A DNA stretch of 64,000 nucleotides from Gnetum montanum (taxonomy: Eukaryota; Streptophyta; Gnetopsida; Gnetales; Gnetaceae). Under the pieces are notes generated by a model that searched no databases, was not told where the DNA came from, and was given only the letters and a program-made list of their open reading frames with translations. The stretch lies in the NCBI GenBank assembly GCA_015680685.1, contig MNCI01034058.1, positions 497,673 to 561,672 of the forward strand, in the 5' to 3' direction. A program made the translations under genes and the position numbers. This document shows positions 23,072-34,632 of the stretch, in pieces. Within the stretch, counting starts at the first letter, position 1, and each line of letters opens with the position of its first letter.

Positions 23072-23165
23072 GCACATAATGCTAAACTTGCAAATGTAAT
23101 AATGCTAAACCTGTAGACTATAATGATGTTAAAACTACAAACTATAATAATGCTAAACATGTGAA
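23072..23165 (+). repeat. Short tandem repeat with AATGCTAAAC core, upstream of D
   Basis: Four copies of a unit of 21-25 bp: CATAATGCTAAACTTGCAAA, TAATAATGCTAAACCTGTAG, TATAATGATGTTAAAACTAC and TATAATAATGCTAAACATGT. The core resembles ACGCTAAACTGGCAA of the arrays in A and B. Confidence 0.65.
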
Positions 23166-23821
23166 AACATGTTGTAGCCCAGTGAGTACTAAGTGCATCA
23201 AACGAATTAGTTGACATCCTGTACCCACAGGGTCCCAAAGGGCATTGCCAAAATTAAGAATTTTTTCTAATTTATGTCATATTATGTTAACTTTGATAAA
23301 AATAGTTTAATGATTTTTTGTCAAAATTTTCATCTATGTGTGTATACTAATGCTTTGCTTTTTCTTGCTTGTCAGTTGTAGGGTGCTGCTGAAACCTATC
23401 TTGATTGTTGAGAGCTCGTGGGTATTTTGTGCTGCATAAGCAAGCCTATTCCTAACATGCCTATGCTAGATATGTGGGTGGGTGTTTTGGTGATGTGGTT
23501 CCAGCCAAGGGCTCATGAGTTTCTGGAGTACCTATTATAGTAATTTAGTATGATCCTGTGGTCACACTTAGCAGTGGAGGCTGCTAATGCCATCACTGAG
23601 ACATTGCTACCAAAGCCTAACTAGGACATCTTGAGGTTCATCTCAAATGAGCCGACTACTAGTGATGATGAGGAAACTAGTTCAGGCATAAGCCCTAGGG
23701 ATGCTCAGCACCTATCTAGGATTTGGTGCATGATGAGGTTCAGTTGTTTCAATAAGAGAAACACCCTCTTTGTCAATATGTGAGTGCACACTATGTTCCA
23801 GAACCCACCTAGAACCATCTA

Positions 23822-23826
23822 CTACA
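23822..23826. repeat. Target-site duplication of J, left copy
   Basis: CTACA is here and CTACG at 25543-25547. The exon 2 end of B reads TACTACG, so CTACG is the original. Confidence 0.7.
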
Positions 23827-23939
23827 TGAAAAACCACTAATTTTGGCCTAGCACTTTAAAACAAGAATGACTCAAGCCCTTTCAAGCATTCGGGAGGCAA
23901 AATTTAACTAAGGCATGGAATTCATGCTGGCTTGCCCTG

Positions 23940-24640
23940 GTCACTCACACTAGCTTGTCTTGGGCACTCACGCTGGAAATTGTACATATTTTTCACACTC
24001 AAGTTGCACTCACGCTGGCAGCATGAGTCCAATGTGACCAACTTTGGGAGCTCCAAAAATAGTCAAAATTTGAGGGTGCAAGGCACTCTCAAAGGTCACT
24101 AATGTTTACTCCAAGTTTCATCACTCGGGAATTCAAATTTGGAGACAAACTATTCACATTTCTTCATGCATGCTGTCACACACACTGAGGTCACGCTGGC
24201 GGTGTGAGTGCAGCGTGTGTAACTTTTAGGCCCAAAATTGAGTCAAAATGATATTGTTTTCAAAGTGCAAGTCATCACCAAGACTCATTGTTGACAACTT
24301 CAAACTTCAGCCTCCAGAATTCCAAGAAAATTGCAAGTTTTTGAAAGTCACGTTGTGGACACACTAGAAGTGTGAGTACAATGTGAGCTGCCAAAAGTGG
24401 CTCTAGATAGACACATTCAAGCTCAAATTTCAACCTGCAGATCACTCTCAAGATCCACCATAGTTAGGAAACAGTTACACCTCAAGAATTAGGCTTCAAA
24501 AACAAAAATTTGGTGAAATATTTGTCATTCCAACTCACTCACGCTGAGGTCAAGCTGCAGCATGACTGCAGCATGAGTGTAGCATGAGTATAGCGTGCAC
24601 ATATTGAGGACACGCTGACAGAAAGTCAACTCATGCTAGA
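23940..24640. repeat. CACGCTG/CAGCGTG-type palindromic repeats in U3 of J
   Basis: Repeated CACGCTGGCAGCATGAGT, CACGCTGGCGGTGTGAG, CACGCTGAGG and GCAGCATGAGT strings are spaced about 100-180 bp apart. They occupy the place of the palindrome series in A and B. Confidence 0.6.
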
Positions 24641-24997
24641 GGTTCATGCCAAGTAGAGAAGCCTCAAAAATCCACAAAACCACTTAATTTGACATCCTAT
24701 AGTAGTCGATTTGGGACCGAGTAGTTTCAAGAGAGCCGAAGTCAATCCCTCTTGATTTTCTCTATAAATTTCCATAGCTTGTCAAGCTCTTACGCTCCAA
24801 TCCATGGACATAAGCCAGCTTGCACAAGCTAACACACGTTGTAAGATACAATGCACCTGGTCAAAAATGTAGCTTGCCTATGCACAACCAACTCACACAT
24901 AGTTGTCCACCGAACACGTGTCACATGATCCATTTTCCTCTCATCTCTCAACCGTTGATTCCATCCATGTGTTCTGTGCTCGAACTTGGCCAAGCCC

Positions 24998-25005
24998 TAT
25001 AAATA
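24998..25005 (+). promoter_or_regulatory. TATA box of J
   Basis: TATAAATA sits in CCCTATAAATACCCC, nearly the same as CCTATAAATACCCC in B. Confidence 0.65.
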
Positions 25006-25542
25006 CCCCATCCATTCACATAAAGGGAAGGGGGGAGGGAATTTGAACATTTGACAATCTTGGAGGTTGATGGCCTAGGATGCTCAAACACACTTGACTC
25101 CTAGCATCCGAGCACTTCTGAAACACATCACCCCAGGGCTTAGCACTTGACCTGCCATCCACACGCACAGCTACACTTTGACTGGTGCACATTCTTTTTT
25201 AAACAATACAATATAGTTTATTATTACCTACCATTTACATCATTTACTTTGTTTACATTCTGTTTACACTTCATTTACAATACATTTCTATTTACATTCT
25301 GTTTAAATTTCATGCGTCGTCGTTTACATTTCGAACATCAGTTTATGATAACCCAGCCCAAGCCATAGCCTACACTTGGGGAAGTCCTTGGTTGATCTAC
25401 ATGAAGATCATCCAAGGCACTCTACCTTGGTTTTCTTTTCCAGCTTGCCCTCATGAGAAGGCAAGGTTAGCTATACTTGTTCAATTATCTTTTGGTGTCT
25501 GTTTTCCCTTCCAGCCTTACACTGACGATTTAGGTTAGTACA

Positions 25543-25547
25543 CTACG
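25543..25547. repeat. Target-site duplication of J, right copy
   Basis: CTACG, partner of CTACA at 23822-23826. Confidence 0.7.
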
Positions 25548-28500
25548 CTAGAGGGTAAGTGCTTTTAGGACTCTAACATTTTGTTTTGCTACTTTTTCAT
25601 GCTATCTTACTGGTGTCTCATGATTAATGCTAGATTCAGAGTTGATGAGAAGAGCCTACATGATGAGGCAGATGCTCTAGGCTTAACCCACATCACCCTA
25701 GAGGTGTTCTCTTCTAGCCTGAATGTGCAAGTAGTCATGCTTAAGTAGATGGGTTTAGATTTGAAGGTCTACCCTACCTAATACCCAAGGGCATATGAGT
25801 AGTGTAGGATCCACAATTGGCTAGATGAGGAGTGGGCTACCGATGTGATTAACACTAAGGAGATGCTTGTGGCACCGCCCCCTTCGCACAACTCGTTTAT
25901 GCTACATATGTGTCTATGTTTTAGCTCATGTGCTTGCTCATGTTTGCCTATCAGTTTACCTTTTGCATGATGCTAACATTGTTTTGCTTTTGTTACAATG
26001 GTAGTTGCCTTAGGTGAGGTGACGGTGGTCACCACAAGCCACATAGAGGCCACCCTCATCATGAAGCATGACGATGTGGAGGGTGCATAACACTAGTTGT
26101 GCCATAAGGCCTCAGATGCACTGATAGCTAGGCTCACACATGTAGGGTTAATGAACCTATTTGTGCCCTTAGCTTAAGTATTGTAGTGGCTAAAATAGTC
26201 ATCATCATTGACTCCTTCAGTAGCGATGTTAGGCAATTTGTCACCCAAGTGTGTAGTGTGAGGGTAGTGCTTGACCTCAACAAGGCCTTCTTTGCTAACC
26301 TCTTTGGACTTCCCACTGATGGCCCATTGATTGTTGATAAGACCAGCAGGGAAGTGGATCAAAAAGGAAATATTAAGGACTAGTTGGGGGCCACCCAATC
26401 TCACAAGGGCATACTATTCAATGACATACTTGTGCTTGAGGTATAGGAGCTCTACCCTCTTTTCCTTGCATGTGCCTTCCCGAAGTTGCTCTCCCAAGGA
26501 AAGATCTTAAGAATGGAGTAGATGTGAGTGATGAAAGACATTTTGTTGGAGGGAACAAGGTTCAACTTGGCTACCTATATAGTCACCAACTTTCATATGG
26601 AGATCTCTAGATTTTGGTTTAACATCCAAGCATGGTTCCATGCCCACTTCACATTGTTCACAAGATATCTGCAAAGGTTTACAGAGTTGTTGGTTGTGCA
26701 CGATGGTGGATGATGGGTGATGTAGGACTATGTGCAACTATCCAAACCATGGATCAAGCACCTGTTTATGATAACATAGGTGCAAATACCCCCCAGAGGA
26801 GATCAATGAGTCATTATTAGTCATGACTAAGGATCTTGTGGGGTAGTCACACTATTCACAGGATAGTGTGGATGAGGGTCCTCTAGTTGGAATTGGGAAT
26901 GTGAATAAGGTAGAACACTAAATTGTAGAGATGGTGGAACCATCTAAGGCAAAGCTTAAGAGGCCACGTTCCATGGAGGAGACTACTCATAAGGTTAGAA
27001 GACTAAGCAGCAAGAAGATCTATATCAATTTCCAAAGTTTTCACATAGAGGTTGCAAGTTAGTATGCATAACTTATTAGATGCTTTTATTGTATTTTTGT
27101 ATGTTTATATTTTTATGTTTTTCTATTATGTTATGCTACTATTCTAACACACTATGTATGCATGTGTTAATTTTAGAGACAAGAGAGAGGGCTACCATAG
27201 TAGTAGTCAAGGCGATAGTAGAAGAAGAAACTCCTCAAGCTTAAAAGGGAGAGACTCATGGAGATGAGTTACCTAGCACAGTAGAGATCCTCCAAAAACT
27301 TGAGGAGGATGGGTTGCTTCACCTATTGGTGACCATTTGGGACGCGACTGCCAATGAGTTTCCTCAAACAAGATTTAGGTGCTTGCTGGTCTCTAGCAAC
27401 ACCAAGGCCCAGATACCTCCAAATAGACTCAATAGTTAATGTGAGTATGTGTGTGTGCTGTTGCGGCATGCGGTTGTGAAAAATGAAACGATTGTGTTGT
27501 CTGTAAACTACAAATGACTTACTTAAGGAGATTCAGCCAAATTTGCCAAGTACTATGAGTTGTTGAGAGTTCTTATTTCGTTCAATTACCTAGTCTATGC
27601 GATCCTTATAATACCTACTTGTAATAAATAAAATTTTGTAAAAACATTTGAGCACAACTTTGTGAATCTACTTCTAATTTTCCCTAGAGAAAGAGATAGT
27701 TCCACAGGAAAACTAGAAATAGAGCAAGATTCGATGAAAATAGATAGAAAAGAAAGCAGATTTGTGTGGACCTTAAATATTTAAACAAGGTAAAATGACA
27801 CAAGTAAATACTTTGCAATAAAGCTATCCAAAATTCAATAACTATGAATTTTTCAAACTTCCAAGGCTCAAATAAGTAATTTCTTCAAGACAATCCTACT
27901 ATGCTACCAAAAAATTACCGCATAAACTACCATGTACGAGACTCCATTTTGGCTATATAATGGATGTCAACAATTGCATTCAACAGAACCTTCAAAAGAC
28001 TTGACAATTTATGATTGAAATACCACAGAGATTCACTTTAAAGATAAAAAGAAGCTATTCTGGTCCCATCAAAATACCAAAGATTTTCTGAACCCTCTTG
28101 ACTATTGAATCATTCAATAGCATGTCTACAAGCAGAGGCTCTCTTACAACGATCTCAATAGCAATTCTTATATGTTGCACAATAACCAAATTTACTACTA
28201 AAATGCTCTTAAGGCTTTCAAACACAAGTGCTTCTATGGCAAAATTTTAATAGAAATTTTCTATCGGGCAACAAGAACAATAAGAGCAATCTAAAAATCC
28301 CAAAATTACTTGCCAAGGATGATACTATATAAACCACTAGCTAAACAATTTAAACAAAATAAAAATAAAACATAACTTACAGGACTATGACAAAGAGGCT
28401 GAAATCTTTTCTTTAGCTAGTTATCTTACAAGCAATCTTTCACAATTTCTTCTTTACAATGCTCTTCCCAAGACCCAAAGTGTGTCTCCAAGTAAGAGCT

Positions 28501-28584
28501 CTAAGTGCTAGCTAGTAGTCTTCCCGACTGTGATATCAATGTCTTCTCAAAAGTGTTATCCCCCCTTTCTTCTAATCCTTGAAG

Positions 28585-28594
28585 CCTTTTTATA
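28585..28594 (-). promoter_or_regulatory. TATA box of the E 3' LTR
   Basis: TATAAAAAGG on the minus strand, identical to F and to the other E copy at 34503-34512. Confidence 0.65.
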
Positions 28595-28989
28595 GGTTTC
28601 CAAAGGTAGTTACATTCTAAAATATCTTAGCTAACTTGCCCAACAAGTTAGGAGGTTGTAACTATTTTGGGTGGTTATAACCACTATAGAGATAAAAAAG
28701 CTACAATTGACAAGTGTCTCATTAAGTTGCCAAGTGGCCCATTTAGTTTCCAAATGCACACCATGGAGACAAAAAAGTTGTAGTTGACAAGTGGCCTTTG
28801 TAATTACCAAGTGGTCCCCATGGAGATAAAAAAGTTGTAGTTGACAAGTGTCCTTTGTAGTGGTTACAAACATCATGGGATTAAGGCTAGGAAGTTGCAA
28901 TTTCCACATAAATTTACAACTATAAAAATAAAATCTATGGTGGCCAAGTGTCCTATTGGATAACTATCCAATATAAATCCTTAGCATAT

Positions 28990-30950
28990 GCAAATTTTTA
29001 AATCAATATTAATACTCACTTGGTACACGTATAGTAGCATAATAAGAAGTAAATTACTTATATCAAAACCCAAATTTAATTAAAATAAATGTTGTATTCT
29101 GCAACCAGAGCCTCGATGTAGTTGTGAATGTGTGGTTAATGATGCCACTAGCCATGACGATGAGGTGTTTCGGGTTTGATATGGAAGTTACTGTTGCTAT
29201 TAACATGCAGCATTCTCGGCATTCTGGGGATCCTTCACAATTTAAGTTCAGCAATGAATGCCCTTCTTTCTAATGTACTCAGTAGCAAGGTGTGCAAACC
29301 AGGAAGCTATGCTTCACCACCTACAACCCTCCTCGATTTGTCGTCAACATTGCCAAAACCCTTTGCCATTGCTACTCATGTTTGATCCATGCTCCAGAAA
29401 TACCGTGATAATCTCACGGTTTAGTTGGATTAGGGCACGGTATCATTGTCCATTTTTGGGTTGAATTTGCCTTTACGCTAGGATTCGTCAATAATGGAGG
29501 TTTTTTAGGATGATTTGATTCGGACTTATGTGATGCTGTTAATAATCACAAGTGGCACCGAGATGGAGACGATGATGGCCACGGCAAAGGTGGACATGAC
29601 GGAGACGTTGGAATGTCAACAAATTTCTCATTCTCCAATGGATGCAGAGACCATGAAATAGGTGATGGAGGTGCAGGAGTAGTCTCAATGCTTTCAACCT
29701 TAGCATCGTCCAGGGATATATCCAGCATCATCGTCGTCGTCATCATCATCGGTGGCCTACAATGGTTTTTTTGCTAGTAGCTTGTCGCCATGTAGGAAGA
29801 AAAAGTGGAGAAATGAAGTTTGCGCAGCAAGTGTTCAATAGAATGTCTGGAGTAAATGATTTGAATTTGAATAATATCCTAGCCTAGAATTTGGTATGGG
29901 ATTTTTTCCTGCAGTAGTTGAAATTATTAATGATAATGATTTGTAGTCTATCAACATTAAGAAAAATAAAATTCAACAAGAAGCTTTAGCTTCGGAACGG
30001 TTTTCTTGCACTGAAGATGGTGCCATGTAGCCCTGGCTATTGGTCCATTGCCCGACATACTTCAGAAAAATATTTATACGATGCTGGGGATGATAATTGT
30101 GGTGTTATTCTTATAGAGATGCTACCAGCTTTGGCTCTGTTTTTGTTGTTGCGGCTAATTCATTGAATTTATATAGCTAGCTTCTTTAAGTAACTTGAAG
30201 CGGTGATATGTTCATTGCATCCTTTACGCGGCGTTGGCTTTTATTCACTCCCTTTTAATGCAGTATTTAAATCTGAATTTCTGCACTTGAACTTGGAAAA
30301 ATATAATACCCAAACTTCATATCATCATGCGAGATATCTGCATTGTCTTTTACATTATTTTCCTATTTCGTCCGTATAGATATAAACTGGCTGGTCATAT
30401 TCAATGCACCAATCTATCTTTTGAAGGGAACTATGGTAATCCATTGGTTGTCACTTGTACATGAAAGCATTTGGAAGGATACATCAGCTTCACTTTTTAA
30501 CATTTTTGAAAGAGAGCATTGCACCCTCTTATTGTTGTTAACCCTCATTCCAATTGTAATACCGACGGTGACCAGAAAGTCAGCAACACACAAGTACATC
30601 GCATAGCTCTTGTTCCCAACAATGCATTTACATGCAAGGCCATCATTTCTCCCCAAAACGAAATCATACAAGATTTTGAAACTCTCTTACCCTTTTATTC
30701 TTTGAAATTTGAATTCTTCAAATGTCTTTTCCATAGTATCACATAACATTATTGTGTTCTAAAAATCTGAGTCATAAACTATCCATATTTAAAGAAATAA
30801 ATGTCATCAAAGATTTTTGGACTTGCTAGAAAACTCTTCATCTTGTTATGATATTCCAATGATACAACCCTACACTCTGATACCATTGTGTTATTTCTCT
30901 TAAGAAGTTTGTAAAGAGATTTTTTTTCTTCCAGATTTTATCATGCCAAC
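28990..30950. other. U3 cassette of E with gene-like fragments
   Basis: It lies between the shared U3 start and the shared promoter half of the LTR and has no counterpart in F. Minus-strand open frames include 30414-30671 (86 codons, with FVLGRNDGLACKCIVGNKSY and SDNQWITIVPFKR) and 29546-29749 (with ENEKFVDIPTSPSCPPLPWP), whose residue usage looks protein-like. I cannot name either. They may be captured host sequence. Confidence 0.35.
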
Positions 30951-30983
30951 CTGTTCCATGAAATGGCCAAAATGTGCCAACAT

Positions 30984-30996
30984 TTCTGCCCCCTTT
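30984..30996 (-). other. Polypurine tract of E
   Basis: AAAGGGGGCAGAA on the minus strand ends one base before TGTTGGCA. It fixes the LTR start. Confidence 0.65.
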
Positions 30997-31161
30997 AAAA
31001 GCTTAAAGAAATTTATGCATGCCTCATTTTAAAACTGAACTGTACTGAATAGATAAATATTTTTGGAGGAAAATTCCCATCAAACATAAGGTTTTGTGGT
31101 ATAAAAACCTCAATCCTAACAAAACAACAAACTGTACGTTATCAAGTCCTTTATTCATGGA

Positions 31162-32034
31162 CTATTCTTGAGATGGGAAGAGAATGATGAGGGTTACTCT
31201 GGTAGGAATCCTCATATCTCTAACCTTCTCATAAGCAATCTCTCTATTATTTTTTGGCTTGCTAGAGCTTTCAACTTGATCTTCTTGAGCTTTTTCTTCA
31301 GCAATCCTCTCATCTTCTTTCTCAAATGAATTCTCATTTTCTTGGAGTGTACAAATTTTGTTTTCAACACCTCCTTTTTCAGCCATCTTACTTTTTCCAT
31401 TTGAAGTAATGTTATCAATCATGAAAGGTTCACTATAGATGTATATTTGATTTGGTTCTCCTTTCCAAGGTAGCCACATGTGAGAATAATCTGTTGATAT
31501 GTAACCTAAGAAATTCTTGCTCCAACTTCTACTCAATAAGAGACTATGTGAATCTGGTATATCTGCCACTTGAATAGTTACTCTACTTCTAACGTGGGGT
31601 TCAGAAGAAAATTCCAATAGGACATTTGGTAATTGACCCACAATCTTCACTCTACTTTTATCCACTTAAACAATCTTCTTATTTGATTTTTCAAGAATCA
31701 TACCAAGTTTCTTACATATAGACAATGGCATTATAGTAGATGTAGCTCCAGAATCAATCAAACAATTGTGCAAGTATTTATCCTTTAATTTCATTATCAA
31801 GAGAGAAGGAGGAGCTTCTTTATCATATGAAGTCTTTAATTTCTCATCATTATAAGACACATAACTTAACTCTGATTCTCTAACTCTCCTTTTACCTTTA
31901 ATGAACTCTAAAGCCTTTCTTTGCTGATCTCCTATTTGAAGCAATTGATAAAAGCTAATATTGGCCTTGACATGTTTAAGGTCTTCAATCAAATCATACC
32001 CTCCATCACCAATAAACTTGGTTTCCTTATCCAT
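31162..32034 (-). pseudogene. Aspartic protease region of E
   Basis: Two adjoining frames in register (32034-31666 and 31665-31162) are separated by one stop. The active site is CLIDSGATSTIMPLSICKK with a normal D-S-G. SLLLSRSWSKNFLGYI then fits the LLSR-x-W end motif. A charged tail rich in E and K follows and ends at a stop at 31162. The protein would process the E Gag. Except for the stop after KKIV the frame is clean, so this is among the better preserved pieces of the window. Confidence 0.75.
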
Positions 32035-32192
32035 TTATTAAAATACTGATTTGGAGTGTTTTGCTCTACTTGATTGTCTTTACCTTTATTCTTATCTCTT
32101 CTATTTGGCTCAAAAGCCTTTCTCTTAGTAGATGGATTAGTAATAACATTTGGGGGTCTAGAAGTAGTTGATATTTCCTTTGATCAGAGATT

Positions 32193-32774
32193 TTATCCAT
32201 TTTCCTCATTGTTATTGCATTTTTCATCTGATGACATATCTTCTTCAGAACTTGATAGAAAAGAAGTATCGCTAGATCTATTGCTAGAAGATTTACTTGC
32301 ATAGTGAACACTAGATAACTCATTATCAGATTCAATATCAAGAAAGTTGGATATAATTAGGTCACTTTCATCCTCATCTTCTACTAACTTGGTGTCTTGA
32401 TGTTTATGCTTTCTACTTTTCCTTTCTTCCTTGATATTAACTCTTGCCAAGGCCTTTTCAAGCTTTATTATTTTGTTAGACATATCTCTCATTAACTATC
32501 CTTTTCTAGATTCTACTCTTTCATGTTCTTGCTCTTTCTTAACATGAGATGGACTTGGTAAAGCCTTAAATTGAGCAAAATCTTGTATAGAAATCATAAC
32601 TCTTTCTTCTCTTTTTTGAATTGTGATATTTTCTTCAGGATTCAAGTTCAACTATTTTTCTAATTTTATAGCTTCACTAAAGTAGTCATTTAGTGTAGTT
32701 AAGTTTGGAGTTCTCCTTAACCAAATTGAAATGTTGGGGTTGACAGCCTTAAAATAAGTTTCTTTAAGCATTTC
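32193..32774 (-). pseudogene. Gag C-terminal and linker part of E
   Basis: It continues the gag frame after a stop at about 32775. A lysine-rich helix-like part (IIKLEKALARVNIKEERKSR) is followed by a serine and acid-rich stretch. Stops lie near 32650 and 32500, and a frame change near 32200 leads toward the protease. I see no CCHC knuckle. Confidence 0.5.
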
Positions 32775-33434
32775 TTATGATGGCCTATATTGTCTCTGGA
32801 AGACTCCACAAATTTGTTGAAACTTGATGTTAAAATCTCTAATTGATTCTTTAACTCCTTGCTTAGCTTGTACTAGCCCACAGTATAGTTGTTGTTGATC
32901 TAATGGATTACCAAATTGGGCCAAGAAAAGATTCTTCATGTCATCCCAACTTGTAATACTATTATTTGGTAAGTTCGAATACCAAATCTGAGCCATATCC
33001 TTTAAATTTGATATAAACAACCTACAAGCTTGATCTTGATGTTGAATATTTGCATGCGCTAAAGCTAACTCAAACATGTGAATATATTCTTCAGCTAAAT
33101 AAGCTTTTCCAAGAATAAAAGGCTCAGGAAAATATTTGTAAACTACCTTAGGAATATCATCATAATTTTGAAATCCTAATAGTGTAACTCTTTGCCAAAG
33201 ATTTGCCATCCTATTCCTTTGGATAGTTGAACTATTAGATTTTCTAGATCTTCTCTTATAAATCGATAAACTAGATATAATGGGTGATCTTCTTGATCTT
33301 CTAGTTTTCGCTCCACTACTTGTTGCCAATTCAAAAACGTTATTTTGTTCTTCTTCTAATGAAGAATCAGTCTTAGAATCTAGAATATCTTTTAAAACTT
33401 TTAAACTTTCCAAACTATCAATCTTCTTGGTCAT
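32775..33434 (-). pseudogene. gag of element E
   Basis: An open frame of 219 residues from the ATG at 33434. The retrotransposon-gag core is clear: YFPEPFILGKAYLAEEYIHM, then LFISNLKDMAQIWYSNLP, NNSITSWDDMKNLFLAQF and QGVKESIRDFNIKFQQIC. This is the PF03732-type fold. The N-terminal part is basic and serine-rich. It ends at a stop inside the normal length, so the protein is truncated unless read through. It would form the particle shell for E RNA. Confidence 0.8.
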
Positions 33435-33534
33435 GAACTGAAAATAGTATCTAATTTCTTAAGCCTTTTTAGTAACAAAGAATGGTTGATGTGCTAGAAT
33501 TATAAGGCTTATGAACCTAGAGGCTAAATTTTCA

Positions 33535-33552
33535 GCCCTCCTTCTAGTGCCA
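33535..33552 (-). other. Primer-binding site of E, tRNA-Asn type
   Basis: TGGCACTAGAAGGAGGGC on the minus strand, 7 bp after the LTR end. It differs at one position from the B and C sites, so E and the Tat-like elements use the same primer. Confidence 0.75.
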
Positions 33553-33968
33553 AAAAGACTATTGGTGACCGTTTGGGATGTGACTCCCAACGAGTGTCCT
33601 CAAATAGGATTTAGGTGCTTACTGGTCTTTGGCAACACCAAGGCCTAGATACCTCCAAATAGACTCAGTAGTTAATGTGAGTATGTGTGTGTGCTGTTGC
33701 TGTGTGCGGTTGTGAAAAATGAAACGATTGCATTGTCTGTAAACTACAAATGACTTACTTAAGGAGATTCAGCCAACTTTGCCAAGTACTGTAAGTTGTT
33801 GAGATTTCTTATTTCATTCAATTGCCTAATCTATGCGGTCCTTATAATTCCTACTTGTAACAAATAAAATTTTGTAAAAACATTTGAGAAAAACTCTACG
33901 AATCTACTTCTAATTTTCCCCAGAGAAAGAGATAGTTCCACAAGAAAACTAGAAATAGAGCAAGATTC

Positions 33969-34150
33969 NNNNNNNNNNNNNNNNNNNNNNNNNNNNNNNN
34001 NNNNNNNNNNNNNNNNNNNNNNNNNNNNNNNNNNNNNNNNNNNNNNNNNNNNNNNNNNNNNNNNNNNNNNNNNNNNNNNNNNNNNNNNNNNNNNNNNNNN
34101 NNNNNNNNNNNNNNNNNNNNNNNNNNNNNNNNNNNNNNNNNNNNNNNNNN
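33969..34150. other. Assembly gap (182 N)
   Basis: The same flanking sequences in the other E LTR copy are 501 bp apart (27733-28233). Either the gap size is a placeholder or this copy has a deletion. Confidence 0.99.
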
Positions 34151-34502
34151 CTATGGCAAAATTTTAATAGAAATTTTCTATCGGGCAACAAGAACAATAA
34201 GAGCAATCTAAAAATCCCAAAATTACTTGCCAAGGATGATACTATATAAACCACTAGCTAAACAATTTAAACAAAATAAAAATAAAACATAACTTACAGG
34301 ACTATGACAAAGAGGCTGAAATCTTTTCTTTAGCCAGTCATCTTACAAGCAATCTTTCACAATTTCTTCTTTACAATGCTCTTCCCAAGATCCAAAATGT
34401 GTCTCCAAGTGAGAGCTCCAAGTGCTAGCTAGTAGTCTTCCCAAGTGTGATGTCAATGTCTTCTTAAAAGTGTTATCCCCCCCTTTCTTCTAACCCTTGA
34501 AG

Positions 34503-34512
34503 CCTTTTTATA
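34503..34512 (-). promoter_or_regulatory. TATA box of the E 5' LTR
   Basis: TATAAAAAGG on the minus strand. It would be the start region for E genomic RNA, now about 120 bp from the B insertion. Confidence 0.6.
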
Positions 34513-34626
34513 GGTTTCCAAAGGTAGTTACATTCTAAAATATCTCTGCTAACTTGCCCAACAAGTTAGGAGGTTGTAACTATTTTGAGTGGTTATAACC
34601 ACTATAGAGATAAAAAAGCTACAATT

Positions 34627-34632
34627 GACAAG
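34627..34632. repeat. Target-site duplication of B, left copy
   Basis: GACAAG is here and at 51440-51445. Because the base after both LTR ends is G, the true duplication may be 5 bp (ACAAG). The uninterrupted E LTR copy reads TTGACAAGTGTCTC. Confidence 0.85.

Larger units (their letters stand above)
23827..25542 (+). mobile_element. J: solo LTR of a Tat-like family in exon 2 of D
   Basis: It begins TGAAAAACCACTAATTTTGG and ends GGTTAGTACA, with TG...CA ends and a 5-bp duplication. Length is 1716 bp. It has the same architecture as the LTRs of A and B: a TGAAA(A/C)ACC start, palindromic CACGCTGGCAGCATGAG motifs in U3, TATAAATACCCC, and an ACTGGTGCACATT stretch like that of A. No internal region is present, so it is a solo LTR. 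It marks a further Tat subfamily. Confidence 0.72.
23376..27323 (+). pseudogene. D: + strand copy of the antisense-gene family, split by J and E
   Basis: Homologous exon by exon to the antisense genes of A and B. Exon 2 starts after TTGTCAG at 23376, runs to 23826, is split by J, and ends 25554 before GTAAGT. Exon 3 is 25634 to about 25898. Exon 4 is 26005-27050 (1046 nt; A 1045, B 1041). Exon 5 starts 27177 and is cut at 27323 by E. Matching motifs are RFSCFNKRNTLFVNM and FQNPPRTIYY (exon 2), VRVVLDLNKAFFANLFGLPTD and LLSQGKILRME, then LLEGTRFNLATYIV (exon 4). Many stops and shifts show it is dead. Exon 1 is not identified. No RT, gag or protease is visible beside it in about 2 kb of flank. 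Confidence 0.72.
27324..30982 (-). repeat. 3' LTR of E
   Basis: Read on the minus strand it starts TGTTGGCACATTTTGG right after the PPT and ends GGTCACCAATA. The part 27324-28975 matches the other LTR copy (33560-34632 plus 51446-51705). The U3 start matches F for about 32 bp. At about 3659 bp it is very long, because U3 carries 2 kb of sequence not seen in F. Confidence 0.68.
33560..34632 (-). repeat. 5' LTR of E, R/U5 side
   Basis: It starts on the + strand with TATTGGTGACC, the same as 27324, and follows the other copy up to the B insertion. It includes a 182-N gap. Confidence 0.8.

Noticed and set aside
29510-29760. Possible zinc or proline-rich host gene around 29546-29749
   Set aside because: Too short and simple in composition to name; kept only as part of the U3 cassette.
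30875-30885. TGGTATCAGAG on the minus strand, like a copia-type initiator-Met primer site
   Set aside because: It lies inside the E LTR with no copia LTR end or gag-pol beside it; an 11-base match alone is weak.
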